Of a stretch of 64,000 nucleotides of DNA, positions 23,663-30,882 are shown one piece after another. The position numbers and the translations under genes were made by a program. How positions within the stretch are numbered: the first letter of the stretch is position 1; each line of letters opens with the position of its first letter. The notes under the pieces are model-generated. The model worked only from the letters and a program-made list of their open reading frames with translations, did not search any database and was not told the DNA's origin. Source of the DNA: Amycolatopsis sacchari (GTDB lineage Bacteria > Actinomycetota > Actinomycetes > Mycobacteriales > Pseudonocardiaceae); contig NZ_FORP01000011.1 of the NCBI RefSeq assembly GCF_900114035.1, forward strand, positions 155,497 through 219,496. The letters run 5' to 3'.

Positions 23663-25521
23663 GCGGCCTCCCCCAGAACGTCCTGCGCGATCGCGTCGGC
23701 GTCGCGGCGGAACGGGCTGTCCTGCCCGGGGCGGCCGGTGCCGACCTGGGTGAACCAGCGGGTGTTCTGGGTGACGACACCCAGCGCGTACAGGTCCGGA
23801 TCGGCTTCGCCACGCGCGTCGAGCACGTGGAACGGCGAGTCCGTCACCGCGAGCCCACCGGTGGCGAACCGCTCCCCCGTCGCCGGGTCGACGTTGACGT
23901 ATTCGCTGATCATCCCGTCGGCGAGCAGCTGCCGCAGCAGCGGATCACGGTCGCGGCTCAGGTCCGGCGCGGGCGCCCGGGCATCCAGCAGCACCCTCGC
24001 CTCCCGCCGCGAGCCCGCGACGTCCGGCGACTCGACGGCGAAACAGCCGTCCCCGCAGGAGAACTGCGCGCGGGGACCGGCCACTTCGACCAGTCCGGCG
24101 TCCACAAGGGACACCAGCTGCTCGACGTGCTCGACCGGCGGTCCCGCCGACAGCAGGAAGTTCGCGGGCGCGAAGCGGGTGAGGAAGTCCTCCTGGGACT
24201 TGGGCAGCAGGCCGCCGAAGTCGACGATGCCGGGCAGCGCGGGACGCAGCGTCCGCATCATCTCCAGCGCCGCCTTGACCGGGCTGCCCTCCGGGCCCAG
24301 CTTCGAGGTCTCCACGTCCTCGGCGAGCAGCCGCCGCAGCTCGGCGCGGAACTCCACGGGGCTGCCGAAGGTCCGGCCCGCGAAGGGCCGCGCCAGCAGC
24401 TCGGGGCGCAATGGCGGCACGTCACCGAGCCCGAATGCCGCCAGCACCTTCCCCTTGCGGCGGGGGTCGAGCTCGCCCGCGTCGTCCGCCGTGGCGCCGA
24501 AGGCCTCCGTGAACGCCTCCACCGCACCGTGGCCGTCACGCAGGCGCAGCGTGCAGCGGTAGTAAGCGTGCTCGACCTCCGCCCACAGCAGCGGTTCGAC
24601 CTCGGCGGCGAAGTCGAGCTTGGGGCTGCCGCGCTCGGCGGTCGCCCGCGCCCGCAGCGCCGCGACGCGCTCCTCGGTCAGCAGCACGGGGTTCGGCGCC
24701 AGCTCCGGCCGGTGCACCTGGGCACGGGCGAGGAAAGGCAGCCCGCTGCGGGAACCCGCGACGATGTGTGGCTCACGGCCGCTCGCGTGGTAGCGCAGGG
24801 TGCGGTCGGCGTCCCGCTCGAACCGGCCGCCGCGGCCGGTGGTCAGGGAACGCACGACGTCGTAGAACGTCAGGCCCAGCCCGCGCACCGCCACCGTGCC
24901 GCCCGCCGGGATCTCGTCCAGCGGCAGTTCGGCGGCGATCCCCGGGCCGAGGCAGCGCAGCCCGTGGCGGTCGGCGTGGCGGCGGAAGGCCAGTTCCGTC
25001 TCGTCCGGTTCGAGCGCGCTGTGCCCGGTGGTCAATACCGCTTTGTCGACGTGCAGATCGGGGCCGCCGTCGTCGATGCGCAGCCGCAGCCCCTGTGCGG
25101 CGCGGAACAACCCGATCGCGCGGCCCAGTATCGGCCGGACGCACACGCCTTCGGGGGCCAGGCGGCACAGCCGCTGGAAGAACTCGTGCAGGTAGGTGCC
25201 GTAGCGGGCGCGGCTCGGGTACTCGTCCGGCGCCAGCTGGTTCGCCGACCATTCGGCCAGCGAGTACGGCTCGTCCCCCGGCAGCAGCGGGTTGTCCGGG
25301 GAGTGCGCGGTCAGCTCGCCCGCGGTCGCGTTCGCCGCGAGCCACTCCGGCTGGCCCGACCGCCACACCCGCCCGGATCCGTGCTCGACGGGGTCCACCG
25401 CCCAGATCGTCACCGGCGTGCCGCCGCGGGCCCGCAACCGGAGGATGAGCCGTTCCAGCACGGACAATCCCCGCGGCCCGAGGCCGATGATCGCGACGGA
25501 CAGCGGGCCGGAAGATCTCAT
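23659..25521 (-). CDS. Large FAD/NAD(P)-binding protein
   Basis: 620-residue flavoprotein with an N-terminal dinucleotide fold ('VAIIGLGPRGLSVLERLI', GxGxxG-like) of the NAD_binding_9 type, and conserved 'SPDNPLLPGDEPYSLAEW' and 'ARYGTYLHEFF' segments that resemble amine N-hydroxylases and siderophore monooxygenases. The middle contains a second nucleotide-binding-like segment 'GTVAVRGLGLTFYDVV'. The C terminus has 'GVVTQNTRWFTQVGTGRPGQDSPF', typical of this family. Coupling to a carboxylate-amine ligase suggests modification of an amino-acid-like product. The reaction is unknown. Confidence 0.82.
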   Translation of the reverse strand: MRSSGPLSVAIIGLGPRGLSVLERLILRLRARGGTPVTIWAVDPVEHGSGRVWRSGQPEWLAANATAGELTAHSPDNPLLPGDEPYSLAEWSANQLAPDEYPSRARYGTYLHEFFQRLCRLAPEGVCVRPILGRAIGLFRAAQGLRLRIDDGGPDLHVDKAVLTTGHSALEPDETELAFRRHADRHGLRCLGPGIAAELPLDEIPAGGTVAVRGLGLTFYDVVRSLTTGRGGRFERDADRTLRYHASGREPHIVAGSRSGLPFLARAQVHRPELAPNPVLLTEERVAALRARATAERGSPKLDFAAEVEPLLWAEVEHAYYRCTLRLRDGHGAVEAFTEAFGATADDAGELDPRRKGKVLAAFGLGDVPPLRPELLARPFAGRTFGSPVEFRAELRRLLAEDVETSKLGPEGSPVKAALEMMRTLRPALPGIVDFGGLLPKSQEDFLTRFAPANFLLSAGPPVEHVEQLVSLVDAGLVEVAGPRAQFSCGDGCFAVESPDVAGSRREARVLLDARAPAPDLSRDRDPLLRQLLADGMISEYVNVDPATGERFATGGLAVTDSPFHVLDARGEADPDLYALGVVTQNTRWFTQVGTGRPGQDSPFRRDADAIAQDVLGEAA

Positions 25522-25563
25522 GGCGGGGGAATACCAAGATTTCCCGGCGGCAAACCCCGGTGC

Positions 25564-25887
25564 TCAGCTGCCCCGGTTCTCCCCGAGCTCGTCGGCGATC
25601 GGGTTGCCGGGCCCGGTGTCGGTCGACGATTCGGCCAGTCCTGGCACGGAATTCCCGTGCGCCCGGTACTTTTCGGACTCGGGAACCGTGCCGTCGTCGG
25701 CGAATTCCACCGAGCCGAACACCTCGGTCAGGTTCGCGTAGTCCGCGGGCGGGATCGCCCGCAGCGCGCGCACGGCCTCGCCGTCCCCCTTGCGCTCGGC
25801 GGTCTGGACCAATTTGTCCTTGTCCGCGGGGAAGTCGAGGTCGTTCAGGCATTCGCGCAGCCGCTCGCGGGTCAGGGTCGAAGCCAT
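25564..25887 (-). CDS. DUF2795 protein from internal start
   Basis: 107-residue short form beginning MASTLTRERL, preceded by GAAGGAGGTTCCC, one of the strongest ribosome binding sites in the window. 'LRECLNDLDFPADKDKLVQTAERKGDGEAVRALRAIPPADYANLTEVFGSV' is a complete DUF2795 domain, a small helical domain often found as a stand-alone protein that starts in just this way. A disordered tail follows. Probably made independently of the long form. Confidence 0.65.
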   Translation of the reverse strand: MASTLTRERLRECLNDLDFPADKDKLVQTAERKGDGEAVRALRAIPPADYANLTEVFGSVEFADDGTVPESEKYRAHGNSVPGLAESSTDTGPGNPIADELGENRGS

Positions 25888-26064
25888 GGGAACCTCCTTC
25901 AGCTCTCGTCCGGGGCCGACCAGGGCGGGGCGTTCCTCCGCCAGCTCGAGGTACTGGTCGACCTCCTGCGGGGTGGGGTCGACCCCGGCCTCCTCGGCGA
26001 ACTCCTCCGGATCGGTGGTGTCCGGCACGGCGAGCCCCGGCGTGGTCGGGTCGTTGTCGGTCAT
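25564..26064 (-). CDS. Acidic protein ending in DUF2795 domain (long form)
   Basis: 166-residue reading frame from ATG 26064. Residues 1-59 are acidic and disordered (MTDNDPTTPG, 'DPEEFAEEAGVDPTPQEVDQYLELAEE'). From residue 60 the sequence is a complete DUF2795 protein. The junction encodes 'RELKEVPMAST', where Lys-Glu-Val is AAG GAG GTT, i.e. a near-perfect ribosome binding site just before an in-frame ATG (25887). The two halves look like two genes that lost the stop between them, or an overlapping pair. Function unknown. Confidence 0.65.
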   Translation of the reverse strand: MTDNDPTTPGLAVPDTTDPEEFAEEAGVDPTPQEVDQYLELAEERPALVGPGRELKEVPMASTLTRERLRECLNDLDFPADKDKLVQTAERKGDGEAVRALRAIPPADYANLTEVFGSVEFADDGTVPESEKYRAHGNSVPGLAESSTDTGPGNPIADELGENRGS

Positions 26065-26248
26065 CGCTGCCCACCCTTCGCTCCTGTTCGAACGGCCACG
26101 GGCTACCACTCGCGGCGGCCCGCAAACGCCGGCCCGCCGCGGGGGCTTCACTGTGGCGAGCGTCATGACGGGCAGGATCCGCCCGGCCCGTTCGCCCAGC
26201 CGGGTACACTTTCGCCGTTGATCGCCGGTCGGAACGGGGAGGAGCGCC

Positions 26249-26635
26249 ATGGGCCAGTCGAGGTCCCGTTACTCCCTGTCGCGGATCGACCCGTTCAGCC
26301 TGTGCGCCATCATCCCCGCGCTGGGCCTCGCCGGCCTGTGCGGGGTGAGCGGCTTCCTGCCGGGCGCGGTGGCTTTCGCCGTGCTCGCGCTGGCCATCGT
26401 CGCGCTGGAGGTGTGGATCCACCGGCGTGAGCCCACGCCCCCGCCGCCCCGCCGCGCGCCGGTCCAGAACCGCGCCCCCGCGGCGAACCGCCCGCCCGCG
26501 GCCCGCCGTCCGCCGCAGCAGCAGCCGCCGGTGGCCCGCCGCCAGCCGCCTCCCCCGCCCCGGCGCGCACCGGCCGGTGCACCCCCGCCGCCCGCCCGGC
26601 GGCAGCAGCCACCACCCCGGCCGCGGATGCACTGA
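26249..26635 (+). CDS. Small membrane protein with proline-rich tail
   Basis: 128-residue protein with two hydrophobic helices (about residues 16-34 and 37-57: 'LCAIIPALGLAGLCGV', 'GAVAFAVLALAIVALEVWI') and then a 65-residue tail almost wholly of Pro, Arg, Gln and Ala. GGGGAGGAG precedes the ATG. The tail is probably cytoplasmic and extended, and may bind partner proteins or the cell pole. Function unknown. Confidence 0.8.
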   Translation: MGQSRSRYSLSRIDPFSLCAIIPALGLAGLCGVSGFLPGAVAFAVLALAIVALEVWIHRREPTPPPPRRAPVQNRAPAANRPPAARRPPQQQPPVARRQPPPPPRRAPAGAPPPPARRQQPPPRPRMH

Positions 26636-27401
26636 CACGCGAGTGCCGGTGCCGGCGCGCCCGGCTGGCGTACCTGTGACCGGCTCGGCCGGGCTCCACG
26701 GTTAGGCACCCGCCGGGGTTTGCCCTGCCGAGGGCGCCCCTGCCACCCCTCTGGCATCCCGCCACCTGAGGCAACCCGCGCTCACCGGCCGCGCCACCGG
26801 CGACCGCTCAGCACCCGAGAAAGACCAGGGGCAACCCGCGGCCGCCGCCGCGGCACCGGCGGACCGCAGCTACCGGGCAGGCACTGCCTGCATTCACCTC
26901 CGCCGAGTTCGCCCCGGCCGCGCGTCGGGCCCCACGCCACCCGGGCCCGGCCAGGTGGGGTCACCCGCCGCAACCCGCGCTCACCGCCCGCCCGCCGGCC
27001 GAACCGGCCACCCACCGCCCGCCTGGCCACCCGTGACCGGCCCGGTGGGCTCCCGCAGCAACCACGCTCACCGTCCGCGCCACCAGGCGCACAGGCCACC
27101 ACCACTCACCCGGCCGCCCGTGACCGGCCGGTGAGGCCACTTACTCGCCCGGCCGCCGCCCGCGAGCCACCCCCGGTCGGGCACCACGCTCACCAACGCC
27201 CGCGGCGCACAGGCCACCACCACTCACCCGGCCGCCCGTGACCGGCCGGTGAGGCCGCCCACTCGCCCGGCCGCCGCTCGCGAGCCACCCCCGGTCGGGC
27301 ACCACGCTCACCAACGCCCGCCCGGCGAACAGGCCACCGCCCGCGAGCCAACCCGGCCGGGCACCCCGCGGCCCACCCGCCCCACCGTGCCCCCGGCGCC
27401 G
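26636..27401. other. 766-bp gene-free, C-rich repeat region between convergent genes
   Basis: No convincing gene is seen on either strand; the open frames here read as Pro/Arg/His-rich low-complexity sequence. The plus strand is strikingly C-rich. It holds degenerate copies of 'accacgctcacc' (27061, 27183, 27301) and of 'caacccgcgctcacc' (about 26771 and 26971), and the near-perfect tandem repeat at 27087-27324. Confidence 0.75.
27087..27324. repeat. 118-bp tandem repeat, two near-identical copies
   Basis: Copy 1 starts at 27087 and copy 2 at 27205 (both 'gcgcacaggccaccacc'). A third, degenerate start lies at about 27325 ('gcgaacaggccacc'). Each unit seems to consist of two related halves of about 59 bp, each containing 'cactc(a/g)cccggccgcc'. 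The copies differ at only a few positions, so the duplication is recent. Confidence 0.7.
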
Positions 27402-29549
27402 TCACCCCGCCCGGACCCGCGCCTCCCCCAGCACGACCGGCGGCAGGTCCACCCGCAGGCCATCCGCCGCGGCCCACCAGCGCGCCGCCGCGGCGGCATC
27501 ACCGCGGGCGCGGGCGGTGTTGCCCAGCCCGGTGAGCGCCCTGGCCCGCTCGTACCGGCTGTCCGCCAGGTCGGCGAGCTCCGCAGCCTCCGTGTACAGG
27601 CGCTCGGCGGCCTCGTGCTCGCCGCGGCGGAACGCGATCCACGCCTGGCAGTTCACCGCCATCAGCACGTCCGGCGGCCGCCGCGCCAGGCTCCGCGCCT
27701 CCGCCGCCTGCTCGGCCGCCTCCGCGAAGCGCCGCAGCTCCGTCAGCGCGAGCGCGCGGCCACGCATCGCGATCTCCACGTTCCGCATGCGCCCGGCCGC
27801 CCGGTACACCGACAGCGTCTCCTCCAGCCCCCGCAGCGCCTCCTCCACCTCCCCCTGGTAGAGCCGCACCCACGCCAGGCTGGACAACGCGTCCACCGCG
27901 CCACGTTCGTCCCCCGCGGCGAGGCACCGCTCACGCGCCCGCCGGTGGCAGTCGGCGGCCTCCGCCAGCTCCCCGCGCTCGACGTGCGCCATCCCGAGGT
28001 TGTTCAGCAGCATGCCCGCGGTCGCGTCGTCCGCCGCCACCTCGAGCGCCACCCGGTGCGTTCGCAACCACGGCTCGAACAGCTTCTCCCGGAAGAAGAA
28101 CGCCCGCAGCAGCAACGCCAGCTGCGCGCAGCGCCGGTGCAGCCCGTACTCCCCCGCCAGTTCGACGACCCCCGCCAGCACCGGCCACTGCTCCCGCAGC
28201 CACGCCAGCGCCGTGTCGGCATCCGGAAAGGGCGCCGCCCGCTCGCAGTCCACCGGCGGCCGGTAGCGGTCGGGCTCGGCCGCCTCGTCGGCGGCGAGCA
28301 CCCGCGCCGTCGCGTACTCCGTCAGCCGCCCCACCGCCGCACGCCGGTCCTCCGTCCCCGGCCGCGCGTGCCGGAGCGCGAAGGCCCGCACGAGGTCGTG
28401 CAGACCGACCAGGCCCTCCGGCGCGAGCGTGACCAGGTGGGCGTCGTGCAGCCGGTCGAGCAGGTGGTCGAGCTCCCCCGGTCCGGCGCCAGCGAGGGCT
28501 TCGAGGGCCGCCGCCTCGGCGGGGGCGGCCGGGTGGACCGCGAGCAGCCCGAACAACCGCCGCTGCTCCTCGGGCAGCCCCTCGTACGACACCGCGAACG
28601 CCGCCGCCACACCGCGTTCCCCGTCGTCGAGCGCGGCCAGCCGCGTGTGTTCGCCTGCCAGCCGGCGCCGCAGCCGCTCCGGCGTCCAGCCGCCCGCGGC
28701 GAGCCGGGCACCGGCGATCCGGAGAGCCAGCGGCAGCCGCCCGCACAGTGCGGCGACCTCCGCCGCCACCTCGTCCGCGGGCACCCCGCCGACGGCACGC
28801 AGCACCGCGACCGCGTCTCCGGGGTCCAGCAACCCGGCCTCCTGGTGCCAGGCGTCGTCCAGCGCGGACAGGCGGTTCCGGCTGGTCACGAGCACCCGGC
28901 AGGCCGGCTCCCCCGGCAGCAGCGGGGCGATCTGCGCCGCGCTGCGGGCGTTGTCGAGCACCAGCAGCACCTTCCGGCCCCGCAGCCGGCCGCGGAACAG
29001 GTTGGCGCGGGCGTCGAGCCCGGTGGGTACCTCCTCGGCGGGCACCTCGAACAACCGCAGCAGTTGCCGCAGCGCCTCCTCGGCGGACAGCGGGGACGCC
29101 CCCGGCGTGTGGCCACGGAGGTCGAGGAAAACGGAACCGTCCGGAAAGTCCCGTTCCGCCGCGCGGGCGGCGGCGACCGCCAGCGCGGTCTTGCCCGCGC
29201 CCGCCATTCCGTGCACCACGCAGACCCGCACGTCGTCGGATTCCACCAGTGCCGTCGAAAGTGCCGCCAGTTCCGATTCCCGGCCGAGGAAATGCCGGGT
29301 TCCCGCGGGCAGCCCCGCGATGCCGGGGCCCTCGCGCCCCGGTGGCCGCACCGGCACGAGCGCGGCCAGTTCCCCGCCCGCCCCGAGTGCCTTGTCATAG
29401 GCCTCGGCGACACCGCGGTTGACACGCACACGACCGGTTTCGACCTTGCTCAGATAACCTTTGGTGAAATGCGCGGTGGCCGCGAGCGCGGCCAGTGACA
29501 ACCCGGCCGAAAGCCGCCGCCTGCGCAATTCCTGGCCGAGTTCGGTCAT
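27402..29549 (-). CDS. XRE-NB-ARC-TPR regulator (STAND ATPase)
   Basis: 715-residue regulator. The XRE helix-turn-helix is at residues ~5-55 ('LGQELRRRRLSAGLSLAALAA', 'FTKGYLSKVETG'). The NB-ARC ATPase follows, with Walker A GMAGAGKT at 114-121, Walker B 'KVLLVLDNA' near 193-201, 'VLVTSRNRLSAL' and 'GRLPLAL'. A helical winged domain comes next, then about six TPR units from ~500 to the end. The ATG at 29549 is behind GAGGGAG. Such STAND proteins stay off until a ligand frees the ATPase. Upstream on the same strand lie an 18-residue peptide gene and a hairpin, which suggests peptide sensing or attenuation. Confidence 0.88.
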   Translation of the reverse strand: MTELGQELRRRRLSAGLSLAALAATAHFTKGYLSKVETGRVRVNRGVAEAYDKALGAGGELAALVPVRPPGREGPGIAGLPAGTRHFLGRESELAALSTALVESDDVRVCVVHGMAGAGKTALAVAAARAAERDFPDGSVFLDLRGHTPGASPLSAEEALRQLLRLFEVPAEEVPTGLDARANLFRGRLRGRKVLLVLDNARSAAQIAPLLPGEPACRVLVTSRNRLSALDDAWHQEAGLLDPGDAVAVLRAVGGVPADEVAAEVAALCGRLPLALRIAGARLAAGGWTPERLRRRLAGEHTRLAALDDGERGVAAAFAVSYEGLPEEQRRLFGLLAVHPAAPAEAAALEALAGAGPGELDHLLDRLHDAHLVTLAPEGLVGLHDLVRAFALRHARPGTEDRRAAVGRLTEYATARVLAADEAAEPDRYRPPVDCERAAPFPDADTALAWLREQWPVLAGVVELAGEYGLHRRCAQLALLLRAFFFREKLFEPWLRTHRVALEVAADDATAGMLLNNLGMAHVERGELAEAADCHRRARERCLAAGDERGAVDALSSLAWVRLYQGEVEEALRGLEETLSVYRAAGRMRNVEIAMRGRALALTELRRFAEAAEQAAEARSLARRPPDVLMAVNCQAWIAFRRGEHEAAERLYTEAAELADLADSRYERARALTGLGNTARARGDAAAAARWWAAADGLRVDLPPVVLGEARVRAG

Positions 29550-29583
29550 GGTCGCATTCTCCCTCGTTCGGCGCGGGAACTCC

Positions 29584-29618
29584 AGCTCCGGCCGGGGGAT
29601 TCCCACCCGGCCGGAGCT
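29584..29618 (-). terminator. 13-bp perfect hairpin between peptide gene and regulator
   Basis: AGCTCCGGCCGGG (29584-29596) and CCCGGCCGGAGCT (29606-29618) with a 9-base loop. It begins 8 bases after the stop of the short peptide gene and lies 35 bases before the regulator start. It can end the peptide transcript or act as an attenuator for the regulator. Confidence 0.75.
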
Positions 29619-29625
29619 GCGTCGA

Positions 29626-29682
29626 TCAGCCGAGCAGCGTGCTCAGCACGTCCAGGACGACGATGACGAAGTGCGTGTGCAT
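29626..29682 (-). CDS. 18-residue hydrophobic peptide (leader or signal candidate)
   Basis: ATG 29682 to TGA 29626 encodes an 18-residue peptide that starts MHTHFVIVVL and ends DVLSTLLG. It is preceded by AAAGGGGTGAG, a strong ribosome binding site with proper spacing. The coding frame ends right before a 13-bp hairpin. It is hydrophobic with one Asp. It could be a signal peptide for the adjacent TPR regulator, by analogy with RRNPP systems of Firmicutes, or a leader peptide that controls the hairpin. No homologue is claimed. Confidence 0.55.
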   Translation of the reverse strand: MHTHFVIVVLDVLSTLLG

Positions 29683-29768
29683 GGGTACTCACCCCTTTCT
29701 CCGCGGATTTCCGCCGGAATTCGCTCCGGCTCGTCCATCGTGAATCCGCGAAAGCGGGGAAAAACAGG

Positions 29769-29843
29769 GGTTTCCGGTTTCCTCATTTTTGGAAACCGCG
29801 GAAACCGGGCGTGAACGGCATCGTTTCCGGGCACTGGGAAACG
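29769..29843. promoter_or_regulatory. Cluster of GTTTCC / GGAAAC motifs between divergent units
   Basis: Two GGTTTCC in tandem (29769-29782) face two GGAAACC (29791-29806) across TCATTTTT, and a third inverted pair CGTTTCC ... GGAAACG lies at 29822-29843. Six copies of one hexamer sit in the gap between the peptide/regulator unit and the gene at 29919. This looks like a multi-site operator or a control region for both directions. Confidence 0.65.
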
Positions 29844-29918
29844 CGGCGGAGGGGCTGCTTTTCCGCGACGGTCGTGGGTAGACTCGTCGGTCGACGAGGC
29901 CGAGGCAGGGGTGAGTCG

Positions 29919-30878
29919 TTGAACCTGAACGCGAACGGGGAGATCGAGGCGCTGGTGGCGGAACTGAAAAGGGTCCGCAAAGGACCGGGAATCCAGGCGC
30001 GTTCGCTGCCGGACGTCGCCGGGGCGCCGTTGCGGCGCGCCTGCGGGGTGCTCGACACCGATCCGCCCGGCCGGGTGCGCGACAAGATCGTGCGGACGCT
30101 GGCGGATCTCGTCGAACGCCTGCCCGAGGCCCACCGCGCCACGGCTCGCGCGGTCTTCGGCTTCGGCACCACCGCCGGGCTGCGTTACACGGCGCGGCTC
30201 GCCCAGCTCGGCCAGGTCGTCGACCGGGACATGCGGACGATGCAGCGCCGTGCCGACGACGTCGTGTACCTCGTCGCGGAACTGGCCGCGACGCGCCCGC
30301 CCCCGGAGGCGCCGGAGCCGGTCGTGCCCTGGCACACCACGGCGCTGGCGGTCAGCCTGATCCCCGACGGGCCGGGCGCGGAGGTGTTCGAGACGCGCGA
30401 GATCGTCAGCCACGTGGCCGATCTGGAGGAGATCGAGCACAGCATCTCGCTGGGCCGCGCGCCGGGTGTGTCCGGGCCGGTCGACCTGGGGGAACTGGGT
30501 ATCGAGGTGCTACGGGGCGGAGAGGTCCACAGCACGCGCATGGTGTCCTCGACGCGCGTGGCGTTCCAGCTGCGGCCGCCCCGCGTGCTCGCGGCGGGCG
30601 ACCGGCACGAGTTTTTCGTCCGCATGCGGGTGCCGAGGATCCTCCCGTTCTACTGCTGCACGCCGGAGTTCCCGTGCGAGCGGTTCCGCCTCAACATCCG
30701 GTTCGACCGGGTGCCGCCACCGGCGCGGCTGTGGCGCATCGACGGTGAGCTGTCCAAGGACGCCGACGACCCGCTGCCGGCCCGGAAACCGCTTTCCCTC
30801 GACGGCACCGAGGTGCACGCCGACTTCGAAGGCCTGCTCCCGGCGCGCTCGTACGGCATCGGGTGGCAGCCCGCCTGA
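29919..30878 (+). CDS. Two-domain protein of unknown function, putative effector
   Basis: 319-residue protein from TTG 29919, with AGGGGTGAG upstream. The N-terminal helical domain (1-120) has 'LVAELKRVRKGPGIQARSLPDVAG', 'LRRACGVLDTDPPGRVRDKIVRTL' and 'DMRTMQRRADDVVYLVAEL', a pattern seen in many actinomycete regulator-associated proteins. The C-terminal domain (from ~150) is beta-rich, with 'YCCTPEFPCERFRLNIRFDRVP' holding three Cys. No enzyme motif is visible. It is divergent from the STAND regulator and convergent with the TPR protein, so it probably belongs to the same signalling island. Confidence 0.6.
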   Translation: MNLNANGEIEALVAELKRVRKGPGIQARSLPDVAGAPLRRACGVLDTDPPGRVRDKIVRTLADLVERLPEAHRATARAVFGFGTTAGLRYTARLAQLGQVVDRDMRTMQRRADDVVYLVAELAATRPPPEAPEPVVPWHTTALAVSLIPDGPGAEVFETREIVSHVADLEEIEHSISLGRAPGVSGPVDLGELGIEVLRGGEVHSTRMVSSTRVAFQLRPPRVLAAGDRHEFFVRMRVPRILPFYCCTPEFPCERFRLNIRFDRVPPPARLWRIDGELSKDADDPLPARKPLSLDGTEVHADFEGLLPARSYGIGWQPA

Positions 30879-30882
30879 GCCC

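Noticed and set aside
26720..27241. A 173-codon open frame in the repeat region
   Set aside because: Low-complexity Pro/Arg/His sequence with no ribosome binding site; it results from the C-rich repeats.
27087..27324. Possible CRISPR array
   Set aside because: Only two units of 118 bp in direct contact, no spacers and no cas genes.
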